From assembly GCA_000934455.1 (NCBI GenBank), contig KN882769.1, forward strand, positions 217,686-239,973: DNA of 22,288 nt. Reading direction: 5' to 3'. This stretch comes from Apostichopus parvimensis (lineage: Eukaryota > Echinodermata > Holothuroidea > Aspidochirotida > Stichopodidae). Below the pieces are notes generated by a model that was not told the origin of the DNA, did not search any database, and saw only the letters and a list, made by a program, of their open reading frames with translations. A program made the position numbers and the translations under genes. Positions 1 through 12,600 of this stretch are shown here, in pieces (position 1 is the first letter of the stretch; every line of letters begins with the position of its first letter).

Positions 1-572
1 GTGTTGTTTGCATTTACTTATTCTATCATAACCACCTTGTGAAAATTGTTCATTTTTGAGAGTACATCCGGCGTTATCCGGTACCAATATATCTCACTGA
101 AATATGGGCAGGAGGGAGGGGGTGGGGGGTTCACACAAAATATTTGTCTGGGCCTCCCACAAGCTTAATCTGGCACTGACTCTTATCATAACATTTGAAA
201 ATGTGCCCTTTAATACCACTACCATACAAATTTACCTGCCTTGGGCATTTCAATAGGCTCCCGCAGTAGATCAGGGGAAATTTGAGCTGAAGAAGTGACT
301 TTTCCATGCTCTTTCCCTTTGCTAGGCTTTGCGAATTGATTAAGTAACACACAGGCTAATGTTTCAGACTAATAACCTTGAAAGTGCAATAGTAGCCAGT
401 GGCGAAAAATGAATCCTCCTAACTTGATCTGGCCACGGGGTATGAAAACCTGTCGTACCCAGTGTAGAGAAGATGTCCTCTTCAAATCTGATCGGATGAA
501 TTGCCTAATTGCTCACGCTAAGAGAATATTACTTGAGGGCTGACTTTCGAATGATTTGGCTTACGGAGGACC

Positions 573-619
573 CGCATAGCCTCTATGCGTATAGTACCAT
601 CAGGCCTATATTATAGGCC
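573..619. repeat. Two adjacent palindromes
   Basis: CGCATAG at 573-579 pairs with CTATGCG at 583-589 around three bases. GGCCTATA at 603-610 pairs with TATAGGCC at 612-619 around a single T. Both are perfect and lie 13 bases apart. Confidence 0.75.
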
Positions 620-2148
620 GAGTTGGGTTTTAGGTTGAATGCGTATTGAACGGGTAACCGGGAGATCGACCGAACCTCGTACCTGGTTCCGATTTTGGGA
701 CCGGTCTCATCACTTATCCCAACCCCCCCCCCTAGACTCTTCCGCCACCGCCTCCATACACCAACAATGGCATAAGCCTACCTTTATAATCAATCTCACG
801 CATAAATAATCAATCTTACATCTGAATAATTAAATTCCTGTAACCAACTTTACAATTAATTTACACGATTCATACTGCAAAATGTTGCAATAAGGTTTTA
901 AAATAGTGACTCGGGACATACAGGCAGAGATGAACAATTAAACGATTCACTTTGCACCTGCGTGAGACTAATGTTGGCTGTGTTCAAACAGGGATGTGTT
1001 ATCTAAAAAACATCATGTGTTATCTAAATAAGACATCGCTGGTACAAACTACGACACCATTTTATCATCCCCCTAACTAAATTCTACAAAGCACACAGTT
1101 TTTTCGTCCTTGTTATAACTATGCTATTTGCCCATTGTTTTCTATTCTTTGTTTCTGATACGTAATGTGACAGTCAGTGACATTACTAAATTAGAATTCT
1201 AAGACAACAACAAAGTAGTGGTAAACATGGCCTTTAAAAGCTCACTAACAAAATTAATTTAAGAAATAAATTGCTTTGATCTGTGTTGTGTTGCAAAATA
1301 AACCATCGCAACCCTTAATTATGAGAAATAACAGACAAATCACAGTCTAAAGTAATCTTTTCTTTAAATATACTGGATTTATAGCTTGCTTTGGTTCTGA
1401 TGTAAATTATTACAATATACACAGGCGACCTTCCTTGAGTTATCATGTCTAAAAGCTTTTAACACTTTTCACCCCTCTGTTGACCTTTGACATTCATGCA
1501 TGTCAGCACCTCTTGTTCATGGTGAGCAAAATATGGCCTTTCAATTTGTATGCAAGTATAATTTTACATTGACACATGCCTAGAACAGGCATTCAAACTT
1601 GTCAAGGGTCAGCATCAGGAGGGTTTCAATGAAGTGAGTTCACAAGTGGCTAGGAAGCTATGATATTCCCTAGAAAAAATAAATTTAATAAAAAGACAAT
1701 GGATGGGCAGATACTGCAAATAATTAAACTTGAAATGGAGAAGTAGAACTCAAATGTCAAGCCAGAGCACCTTTACAATATAGATGAAAACGGTAAATGA
1801 GAATTCAATGACACAAATAATATACCCTTTCAAATAGCTTGCACAATCCCACAATCTTCCCTTCACATGATGTGGCTGTTATGGATTCTACTAGACAAAA
1901 GTCTACACCTGGGACCAATACAAATTAAATTCGTGTGTCTCTTAGGGTAAAATACCCAAAATAGACAAGAAAAAGCATGAAACCCCCCAAAATACAGCAG
2001 TATCATGTAGTTCATAGTTGTATATCTGAAGGCCACTTTTATTGACAATAGCAAAACTATGGAAATTGTGTAAAACAAGAAAACAGACTTAACAAACAGC
2101 ATTGACATGGAAATGAGTCAAACAACAGAAGAGTGGAAGGATGATAAG

Positions 2149-2195
2149 GTTCAACCAGAGAGTTGTTATGGAACATAGCAACTCCCTGGTTCAAC
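2149..2195. repeat. Hairpin-forming inverted repeat, 22-bp arms
   Basis: Left arm 2149-2170 and right arm 2174-2195 pair over 22 positions, with 19 Watson-Crick pairs, one G-T pair and two mismatches, around a 3-base loop (gaa). No coding frame overlaps it. Confidence 0.75.
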
Positions 2196-2528
2196 ACGAG
2201 AAGCTAATTTTATTGTGAAGAAAATCCCAGACCCATTGGTTCAAAGAATCCAAAATGACATACATCTGAGTTCGTATTTGCATGTGTAACAGCATAAATT
2301 CTTCCAAACTGTATTCTGGATTAAAATACTAAATAGGCCAAGTGTGAACTTGTGGCCAGTGTGATAATTTAGACCTAAGAATCCACAGCATGTAAAACGT
2401 CTGGAATAGGCACTGTGAATGCCATGTGTTTCTTGCAATGCATTTACAGGCTACAGAAAAGCATCTTGCAAAAATACCTCCATCTTTACGCAACAAATGA
2501 TCACATCAGGAATACAGTGGGGTACCAA

Positions 2529-2818
2529 CCCTACAGTAACTTACTTCAATATTTACTTTAAATGCAGAGCTGTTCTTTTCCATCGAATTATTAGACAAAT
2601 AGTGTGAATTTCCCTCCAATGTTAAGATTTCTTCCTATATTTGTTGGATTTACACTTAAAACAGAAAAAAACCAAAGCACCATTACCAAATTTATAACAT
2701 AAGAAAATTTAAAAACATTTTAGTCACTTCATATTGAAAATGGGCTTGAAAAACACCACTATTAAAACACCAGTTGGTAAACTGCTGGTTAGTGTTTACT
2801 TTGTTATTCCTTTGAGAA
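2529..2818. repeat. Tandem duplication, copy 1 (about 290 bp)
   Basis: This segment starts 'ccctacagtaacttacttcaat' in outline and ends near 'gtttactttg...gagaac'. Matching blocks recur in the same order in the adjacent copy. These include atatttacttt.aatgcag, caaatttataacata, ttcatattgaaaatgg and aaactgct.gttagtgttta. Confidence 0.85.
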
Positions 2819-3100
2819 CCCTGCAGTACCTTACTTTAATATTTACTTTCAATGCAGAACCATACTGTTCCATCTGAACATCAGACAGAGAGTGTGACTT
2901 TCCCCCTCTCTGTTTCCCTACAATGTCCAGATTTGTCTTTTTTCCTTCTTTGTTGGCTTTAAAACCCAAAGCACTAGTAGCAAATTTATAACATAATAAA
3001 GTTTATCAATAATTCAGTCAGTTCATATTGAAAATGGTCTTGTAAAATACCAATACTAAAACACCCCGGTAAACTGCTGTTTAGTGTTTACCTTGAGAAC
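2819..3100. repeat. Tandem duplication, copy 2
   Basis: This is the direct repeat of 2529-2818, head to tail, with many substitutions and small indels, so the duplication is old. It lies in the probable 3' UTR or just downstream of the gene. Confidence 0.85.
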
Positions 3101-3565
3101 TTCGGGATCAAATTTTGTGTTTTATGCAATACACAAACCCTAGCTTTCATACCTTCCAAAATTCAAATAAACCAAAAAAGAAATTTTCCACATTACACAT
3201 ACACCAAATAAAGAATATATTCAATATGAAAACTTTACATAAAAACTATTTGCACACCATAACTTTAAAAGCCAAAGTAAGTATATTGATGTTTCCTTTC
3301 GAAATATCTTTGACTTTCAAATAAAGAATTCAAATTAAGTGAATAATATTTACAATTATAGCTTGCTATGGATTGGAGTAGATGGAAATATTCAAATATC
3401 AGTTATGCTTTACAGTCATTTTTGAAGCTACAAAATGTCATCACTTGTAAACTTAACACAAAAATGGAAATCACAAAATGTCCTGGTTATTGTTAAAATA
3501 TGACCCAAAACCGAATCTTCAGAGTCCAAGTAAAAAAAATATCTTCCTGCATTAGGATTTGAACA

Positions 3566-3622
3566 TTAGGTAACCTTGTTCACAAAGGCTTGCAAAGCTT
3601 CATAGCTGAAGAGGAAATCCTT
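3566..3622 (-). CDS. Exon 21 of window: last exon, C-terminus of D2
   Basis: Residues 825-842 and the stop TAA at 3566-3568. A very strong acceptor (long CT-repeat tract, then tcacag) precedes KDFLFSYEALQAFVNKVT. This matches the closing PTP helix 'x-Q-Y-x-F-x-Y-E-A-L-x-x-F/Y', so the protein ends right after D2, as usual for RPTPs. The Q-loop glutamines are Ser822 and Asp826 here. Confidence 0.88.
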   Translation of the reverse strand, partial: KDFLFSYEALQAFVNKVT

Positions 3623-6600
3623 CTGTGAAGAGAGAGAGAGAACAATGTAATACGGAAAATCAATTTTACAGACAATTGAATACTTTCTAAAATAATTCAA
3701 CGCTTTAGGTAAATTCTGAACCAAAGAGACAGGAATTCCACATCAAGTTCATACTGAAAAGATAAGGCTTGTAATGTATGAAACACAATATCACAGATAT
3801 TCCTGAAGACATGACAACTATATTCTGATGTGACACTTATATTTCTTTCAATGTTAATTTACTTTATATTCATTTTGCATCTTATCAACAAACAGCTCCA
3901 GTTTGAAAGGGTTAACTGGTAACTTCTGCTGGGTTATGACGTACATCTTATCACCGTACTGGTTAATCCTCAATCCATATAATAGGTGTGAGAGAAATTT
4001 TTGCCATGTGTCTTGGTACTGTATATGAAGAGGTTTTAGATGTTATTTAACTACCTGTCTTTGTACTCGTTCTACTAATCTACTTTAAAAAAAACTTGCT
4101 TCTTGCTTGTTTGGAATAATGTTCTCTGGTCATTGACACAAGTTAAACTGTTTATCAATTGTTATCATGGTCTTAACATGGTGTTAACTGCAATCCTTCG
4201 TATATACCTATTGTTTCATGTGAGTAATATTAAACACCAAAGCATAGAGAGAGAAGAGAATAATACAAATAAATTGTTAAGATGATCTTGGAAAATCAAA
4301 ACTCTGTTCTCACCAATGATGAAAAGATATGGGGGTTCCTTTCTCTCAAACTTTGTACAGTCTGAAAAATTTCAACTTTATCTGAGTCTTTGAATCGTTG
4401 CATCTCATTATGAATGGTGACATACACCCCACTATGTCCCACTCCGTCACTTCAAAGAAAAGGGAACAAAATATGAGTGCCCTATAAATTTTGGATAGAG
4501 TGTGAAGTAACTGCAATATTGAAGAAGTACTAAGTTTATATACAAATACACGACAATGTAGTTACAATGTCAATTTACAAACAAGATGCAGTTTTTGCAA
4601 ACTCCTTCATACTAAAAAGTATGAACAAAAGTTCAGATGACCTGAAATAATTACAAAATAGAATGATTATCTGGCTTAATTCATGCTTGAAAGACAACCC
4701 ACTACAGCAAACTCTATTTAAGGCTAATGATACCAAAGTTAGAGTAAATAATTGATATGAACCATATCATTCATTTGGCATATATACTGTAGCAAAAAAT
4801 GTTACTTATTCAATGTTATGAATTTTATAGCCTATGTTTAATTAGTTCTACAGATGAATATTTTCCTGAATTCAATTAGAGGGAAAGAGCTTTGTTGCTA
4901 GGAAGGCAGGCAGTGGGTACAACACAACATTTAATGAATGTACAATATTTACAGTCAGGCCATCATTGATGACACAATGCATCAATGTAAATCTGATAAA
5001 TTATCTCTTGCATTTAAAGGATATGACAAAATGGTATTTGCATTGTCAAATAAATATTCAACTAAAATGCACATAGGCAAGTTAGATCAATTACTCCTTG
5101 CTATGACTGAATGTATGATATATCAATAGTCTATAAGAAACAAAACTTCTAATTTCTAAATGAATAGCAATTGATTAATAAATTTGTTTAACTTACATGC
5201 AGTGAACCACAACTGGTTCTGGTCCTTCACTGAAACCAACAGCTTCAATCAATCTTATTAGATGAATAGCTGTCTTTCCCTCAGGCCAACTGAGTAGCTG
5301 AAAGTGTTTCACTTTCACTGAAGCCTATTAAAAAATGATGGCAAAACAATTTGACCATGATTCAGATAAGACAGGTACCTAATGACACAATGGCACAAGA
5401 CTATTATAATTTTGTATATCAACACTAAATTTTAGCTAAATAGGAGACTTCAAAATAAGCTGTTAAACCTTCGATCTGTCAAATTGGATATAAATTGGTA
5501 ACATTAATGTTGCTAACAAAATTTCGTTGGCATCTTTAGTAAAAGTTTGCATTAAATTTACTTTTCGAACCTCAATTATAACACTCACGAAAAGAAAAGT
5601 GTGGCTAAAGTTTCCTTAATCATGAAATAGAGCAATTTTCCATAAAACAAAACAGACTCTCCTAAAACGGAACTATCTGATTCACTTACTTGTTCATTGT
5701 CTCGATGCTTCACTACCATTTCTCTACATACATAGAGATCCTTTGTGACAGTGCTGGTACATTCTACCAGAACACTTCCATACTGGCAATTCCCGCCACT
5801 TGGCCAGTACAAGTAACAGGTCTGGGGATGGAAAGATTTATTAGCTAAACTTTATTGTAACTTGATTTTTACTTCAACCGAGTGTTATACTCTGAATAGA
5901 ATGCCCACCTCCATAGAGAATATCCATGTCTGTACTTATCTTCCAAGACACTTGGTTTCAAACTAATCATCTTAAAATACCATGCTGCCAAAACTCAAGA
6001 CACTTGAAATAATATTTGCCACTTCACATTTGATCTTGAGTAATTTAAAAATGTAGCTTGCAAACATTTAATGTAAAAGCTCTTATTTCAGTGGAATTAT
6101 CAGTACTCAATGGTAAAAATTACAATCGTGCCATAACAAACAATCTATACCATTGAAAATTCAAACTCTTGAAAAAAATGTTGCCATCAAAATTTGTCAA
6201 TCAAAACTTTGTCACCATTTCTCCTGTACAGATCCATTGGTGTTGAGCATCAACAAAGTGACACCTGTAAGAGTTCTAGAGAGATAATGTGACTACTTTG
6301 AATAGTACTGTTTTGTTGAGTATTTATAAAACCTTGCTGTTACCTTGTCTGTTGAATCTAGCATGTTGAGCATTATTATTTTGGTGCATTTCTGGTCATA
6401 CACCATCCTCCAGAAGTCTTCTACTGTGGTAGGTAGTGGAGACTGAGTTAAGATGAAAGCATTCTTCTTGAAATAGCTCTGAAATAATGATATAGTAAAA
6501 ACATAACATTTCCAGTATTTCTGTATCATTTGTTAATAAGTAGTGCATGTAACCATGGTGACACCATGATTTTACAAGACTTTTACCATGATACTGACAT

Positions 6601-9600
6601 TTACATATATTATAAGCAAATGTATGAAACAGATCACAGACCTTCAAATGGTTATCATAATTCTGGAATTTTTATTGAGAAAAGTTGGGGATATTCAGAA
6701 GGAAGGGTGGGATTATAGACTAGCTCTCCACTATCCCCTCCTAGTGCATCCAAATAATAATTTTATGTTTATGCTAAGATTACTAAGAGATTTTGCACTG
6801 TCTAATATTAGTTCTGAAAGAAGACAGAAAGGTAAAATACTGTACTTACTGTAGTTGCTCTTCATGTTCAAACTTAATTAGGGGATGAATGCTGACCATA
6901 AAATGAAACATACATTTTGTTGCTATAATAAGGATATGAATTCAAATATTTAGGCAGATATGACAAACTAATCATCTGACCGACTTTTAATCATGCATAA
7001 AATATCAAAGCCATGGCTGACGTACAGTATGGAATAATGATAGAAACTGATAGACTCACATTTGCGAAGCAAGCATTGATGTAGCCACTGCCACCAAGCA
7101 GTGATGTGCATTGCAAACGTGGGCTGGACACATCCACTGAAGAAGGATAATCGTAATGAACATTAAGTAAAGTGTTGCCTACTTAGCCATTGCAGTATGC
7201 AAATGAAGATGTAAAGCATAAAGTCTGTGATATGTAAATTTAAGTGTTGGTACTAAATTAAATGTGTACGAAACAAATTTATCTTAGACTACTAGTCAGT
7301 AATGGTTTGGATCGTAAAAGGAAGTGTCAAAACCCCAGGTAGAGGTGAAGTATGCAGCAGGCAAGCCTGCTCTGACACTCACATGGGATGATTTTACTAA
7401 ATCTATTCCGATTCTTGTTTTCTGTTGCTGAACCATTCTGTGCATCAATCTGGTACTTTGGTTTCAACAAAGACTGAAAGTGAATAATATTGCATTAGTG
7501 ATGATCAACAAAAGCATAAATCTTGTCCGAAATGCAAATGTTCAAATAACGTCAATTACAAATCTTTGTCTTTTCAATTTTGCATTTATTTTAGGCCTAA
7601 AGATGATCTGTAACACATATTGCATCTAATTTGAATTGTGGCTTCTTATAAGTATTGTTTCACAAGTTTCACAATATTCTTCTTCCTGTTAAATTGTAGT
7701 TTTGAATCACACTTGCAAAAAAGAATTCCACACTGCAATCCTCTGATGCATACATCTATCAATTTCCATATTTTACTGTAGAAGAAAGAAGAAAGGTCAG
7801 AACATGAAATGAAACTTATTTTTACAATTTGTTAGAACTCTAGTGTTGTAAGCAGCAATATTAGCTAGATATTGTTTGCAAGCCTTTATTGTAAAAGCTT
7901 TGGTATAAGAAAATAACATCCATATCTTTTTCATAACTCCCCCATATTTACATAGATTATAGGAAGCTGATTTCATAGCTATTTCAAACATGGAGTAAGA
8001 ACTACTGTAACTAAAGAACAGAAAACTCCTTCCATTGGCATAAAAGTATAAATAACAGCAAACAATATACCTGAAATTGACCTGAGAGTTTTCTCTTGTT
8101 AATGACTAGCTTCTTGAAATCATGTGCCGAGTAAACTGTTACAGGGGTTTGGTATGCCAACAGGAGAACTTCATAAATGAAGACATATTGAGCCTGTAAA
8201 GGGAGAAATGGAGAAAGAAGACCCATGTAATCACGTACACTGCATGTGGATGTACTTTCTGGAGACATTTGATCATGTAGAACATAGCAAGCAAAATTGA
8301 GCATTCACTAAAATCGTGATGTGTAAATTCTGCGCTTTAATCAAAATGCCGTACTTGTGTAACACAACATAACCAAATATCATCCGAACACAAGCCCATT
8401 ATTCTGAGCATGAGTTGTATTGCAAATAGGGTTAAAGTTTTCCTTTTGGAAGTGAAATTCAAATGTGGAATATTTGGAAAAACCTGACCAAAGTCTACTC
8501 TAAAGTAAATCAGAGGGCGATTGAAAATTAAAGAATTGACCACAATCAATTGTATACTGTGTTCATTCAATCGTTTATCATCATGAAACAATCTGTAAGT
8601 GTCTTGATGGTCTACATTATCTACCTCTTGATTTTATTTACCATACAATAGTTGCATTAGTTTCCAAATCATAGAGGAAAGAGAGAATTAAGAACAACTT
8701 TTGCAATCATATTGCCCTGTTTGAGTGTTTCGAGTACTTCTTTTGGCGTCAGTAGTTTTCAGTTACTTAACCTACATGTGTTTGCGTAACAGGAAAGTTT
8801 TAAAATCCCTACGAAACTACGTTGATTCAGGATTTAATACAGTACAATCTGAATCGATGACAGGTTTTCCGTAATGTGGTTAATGATGATGATAAGCATA
8901 TCAAATAAGTTGTCAGTGTAGTCAATGTTTGTAAGCATTACTTCAACACATATTCCCACTTCTGTTCATGAGTCTTAATCTGTTCAAGTCCTAATTAACA
9001 AATGAGTCCATTTTTCATTTGCCTATGATGTTTTTCGACAAGTAACATATCAAGCTTACCCTCCCTATGCCATTCCCACACCCGCTGACAAAAGTTTTTA
9101 CTTCACTTGGGTTCATGTGTTGTGCTACAAATATATGGGAGAAGAAGAACCATTTTATTGATATCGTACCTGGTGTAACTTTACCCAAAAGGTGTCAAAA
9201 TGTTTTATCAATGTGGGATTACAATTTTAGCTGCCATTTTGCTATCCCCTTGCCTCTGGCAAAGCCATTTTTATGCAATACTAGACAAAGTATTCCTTCG
9301 ACAATCTAAGCCTCAAACCTACATGTATGTGCTGTCTAAAAGAATGCCCCTCACCTTGGTGCCGACCATATTGATCCTGTTTTTTCTCATTTTTTTGACA
9401 AAGTGGTAGATGCTGATTTCACTACTTTGAGTCAACTCATTCAGAAGACAAAAGAGGCCAATGAATGTCCCTGTGGCTCCAGCACCATCACTGCAAAGGA
9501 AACAATAGTACAAGCAATATAGACTACAACAGCTATACAAGTTTTTTTTAAAGTGAATCATGATTTTGCAAATTTGATTATACACAACCTTTTTTATTGT

Positions 9601-12600
9601 GTATGATAATATCATCAAATGAAAAGTAACTTCTTGTCTTGGAACAAAATCATTTTGGCAATAAAAAGAAAACAATGCGAAGTGAAAAACCTGCAATGAA
9701 CAAGAAGAGGAAAATGTCTCCTTTTCAAGCATAGTTTGACATCTTTGATATAGTCCAGTAAAGATGTCGGATGTTCAGCAACTCTTCTGTAAGGCCAAGA
9801 GTGGTAGTGAAACTGAGTGACGGAAATAGAGTCTTCTCCCTGTGATTGGTGAAAAACAACAAATCAATAGATAACAATCTTTACCATACTTCATAAATAC
9901 ATCAGATTGTTGCAAATATCACACATGTAGTTACAGCTACTAGTTGATTGTGTGTATCACGTTTAAATAGCACATGCAATTGATTGTGTTATCGTTTTAT
10001 AAAAGCTTATATATATTCTTAAGCTTTCTGCTAAAGGGCAATTTCTCATAATCACTCATACACTTCTAACATCAGTGTGACAGAATTCTGACAGGTATTA
10101 CAGTAAGTATGGTGTAAGCTAATTCGACAATTATCGGGCTATTAAATGGATTACCTTGCATTAATTTAGTAATATGATGAAAATTATGTCCCCCTCTGTT
10201 GTACCTTTTTCATTATCAGAAGCTCTCTCACTGAGTAATCAGGATAGTTCTTGATAACTTTCAGTGCAACAGACATTTTCCCATAATGTCTTGATGTGCC
10301 TTCTTTCATAGGCCAATATGGTGAACAGGTTTGCTGCAAGACAATGATTGCATTAACAACCCACAATGATCATGAAATACAACATTATTGGAACTTTTCT
10401 TGAAATCATATGTTTCAAAGGGCTGCTTTCGAAACAGAAACATCTTAATTACATTTGGTTGTGCAAGAAGATGACATTTTTCTTGTGCAAGCGCTATATA
10501 TTATATCTTAAAAACTTATCAATTGGAGAAGGAAGTCAAAAAGTGCTATTGCCTCTTAATGCCCCGCAGAAGATACTGCCTATGTTCAGCAACAATATCC
10601 CTAACTGTGCTTATCTCCTACTAACTTTTATCATTACCCTTCCTGCAAACTTAAATATAATTCATAAAAGGACCACCAGCTTTAGAGGCATCCAATATAT
10701 ACATATGATTACAATGGACACATGTAATCATCAAGATATCTTGTACTGTAGCTTAAAATACAAAACTTTAGTCAAGATAAGAACATGTCACCAGCCATTT
10801 GTAGCTGCCCTTTTTGAGAGAAACAAAGAAATTAACAATGGTATGGTAATTAATGATTTTTTATGCACACTACATTAATTCTCATTTTGTACCTCTGCAG
10901 ACTCATTCATGTCAGATACCATGACAACAATGGCTACTTTCTCTTGCCAAATCATCCACAAGAATGCATCAGCAGTATCACCACTGGGACCTAGGAGAAG
11001 GTAAAGGTTTGCAATGAGTTTCAGGTAACACAAAATCTGAGCATTTGATGACGATATATATACAGTGAAAACTACTAATACAACAGAAGGGCATTTGAAC
11101 ACAGCAAGATATGTCTATTTTGAGAAGACATATGTCCTCACATGTCTCACGAAGTATGTCATGTAATGTCTTTGGCTAGGTAGGTTTGCATGAATTTTTA
11201 AGTTGGTTGTGAATTAGAAATTTAAGTTATTTTATTCAACCAGCAGCCTGATGAATAAGTAGTAGTGTCCTCTTTATTTGTTAAGCTGCTGTGTGAATAA
11301 GGGAAGCAGCATTTTATCACCTGGCAGCCAATACATAAGGAGATCATGACAAATGCTTGCACTATTCATACAGTACCGCTCACGTATAACTGGACATGTG
11401 TACGCGCACAGAATCGTATAAAAACGTATAAACAAGTACACTCGCGTATAAACTCGTTGACAAACAAATTGCCGCGTAGACGCCGCGTAGACACCCCGTA
11501 TAATCCCTCTACGAGTTTATACGCAGGAAATGCTATTGTGCTCAATGAATAGGGATTAAAGTCGCCGAAAGAATTAGTGGGATGTTTGAAACAGCCGTTC
11601 CTTACATCGTAGTTTAAGTTGTGATATTCACCTAGCAGTAAAAGGGACGCAGGTAAAGTGTTTGCCGGCATAGAGCTTAACTGGTATTCGTTAAATGGGT
11701 TTCTATTCAGTGTTTCTTTTCCCGACTTTTTTTTCAGTTGTAGAGGTTTTATTCCACGGAGGATAAGTTTACTTTGAATAGTTAGCAACATTTTGAAGAA
11801 ATAATAAAGTATTACTAAGCGTTTCTTGTGTCTATTTTCTATATAATTTACCGTTGATTCCAACAGAATGAAAAAAAAAAATTCCACCCAACTTTGAAGC
11901 AGGGTCCGGTTAAAAACAAAACATGTTTCTCGTCCGCGCAAGGGGCCTCCTTTTTCCTGATTCCCGAGTCTCTATTTGGATTACAAGAAATCTAAACTAT
12001 CCTTAAAAATGATTTTGTAAAGGTTGCCACATCTTCCAAACTAGTATCAGCACATGAAAAGAAGAAAAATGGCCGCCCGTTTTTTTTCAGATTTCAGTAC
12101 GAGAAACATGTATTTTATTTGGATACTGTACCATACTGTTTGATATCATTAATTGTAGCTGCTCCTGAATCTCCCATAGGACAACTGTTTTGTTGCATGG
12201 AACACATCTAGCTATGAGGCATGTATTCCAAAAAATGCAATATGAGTACTGATTGCAATAAACATGTTTTTAGCACTCCATCATCAAGAGTGAAAATTTT
12301 CTACTCTGATTGTTTAATTATCTGACGGATGGCATGTGGAGCAATAAACCACTATTCACCTACTTTGTGGGCTAGTAGCCACAATTTTTCAAGATATGAT
12401 GCTAGTAAATCACCAAATTGTATGTCAAATGCTCCATTTCGGCTAACTTGATGGCATTGATGTTGGGCTAAGTACTATTTAAGGTTACAAAGAACAGATG
12501 AAATGAGTCATCTGCTGTGGAGATTTTTCACTTTGTTGGGCAAAATACTCCAATGCAAGGACTATGGTTTCCCTGTTTTGATTTACACAAAGACAATCTT

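Larger units (their letters stand above)
1..3565. other. Downstream region and probable 3' UTR, no gene supported
   Basis: The UTR of the phosphatase gene must begin at 3565 and run leftward, but its end cannot be placed. The first AATAAA motifs on the minus strand lie at 2209-2214 and 2038-2043. None of the short open frames looks like a protein. The first 750 bases are richer in CpG and contain two adjacent palindromes (573-619) and a C10 run (723-732). A G-rich run lies near 111-128. Confidence 0.5.
3623..7059 (-). other. Introns of the D2 region
   Basis: The spans 4450-5196, 5325-5689, 5822-6343 and 6479-7059 are plain AT-rich introns between D2 exons, and I see nothing else in them. The last intron (3623-4313) contains one possible alternative terminal exon at 3854-4018, listed separately. 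The other introns over 300 bp elsewhere (7474-8070, 9840-10204, 10334-10892, 16579-16945, 17014-17530, 17910-18327) also show no further structure. Confidence 0.5.

Noticed and set aside
131-352. 73-codon minus-strand frame with several Cys and Lys
   Set aside because: No known fold or supporting splice sites. It could be an exon of a neighbouring gene, but nothing in the window shows it.
660-715. GGTTCCGATTTTGGGACC segment resembling a tRNA-type B box
   Set aside because: No matching A box, acceptor stem or anticodon arm at the right spacing.
6530-6854. Overlapping plus-strand frames of 62 and 88 codons
   Set aside because: They lie in the intron between exons 16 and 17, opposite to the gene, with no domain or splice support.
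10366-10878. 170-codon open frame on the plus strand
   Set aside because: It lies in a 559-bp AT-rich intron of the phosphatase gene and has low-complexity composition with no recognisable domain, so it is probably chance.
11366-11941. 191-codon open frame on the minus strand
   Set aside because: It resembles no known protein, overlaps the CGTATAA repeat cluster, and lies inside an intron whose flanking exons join perfectly without it.
12449-12466. Minus-strand reading NINA, like YINA
   Set aside because: It lies downstream of the exon that already follows the YINA motif, and has no splice context.
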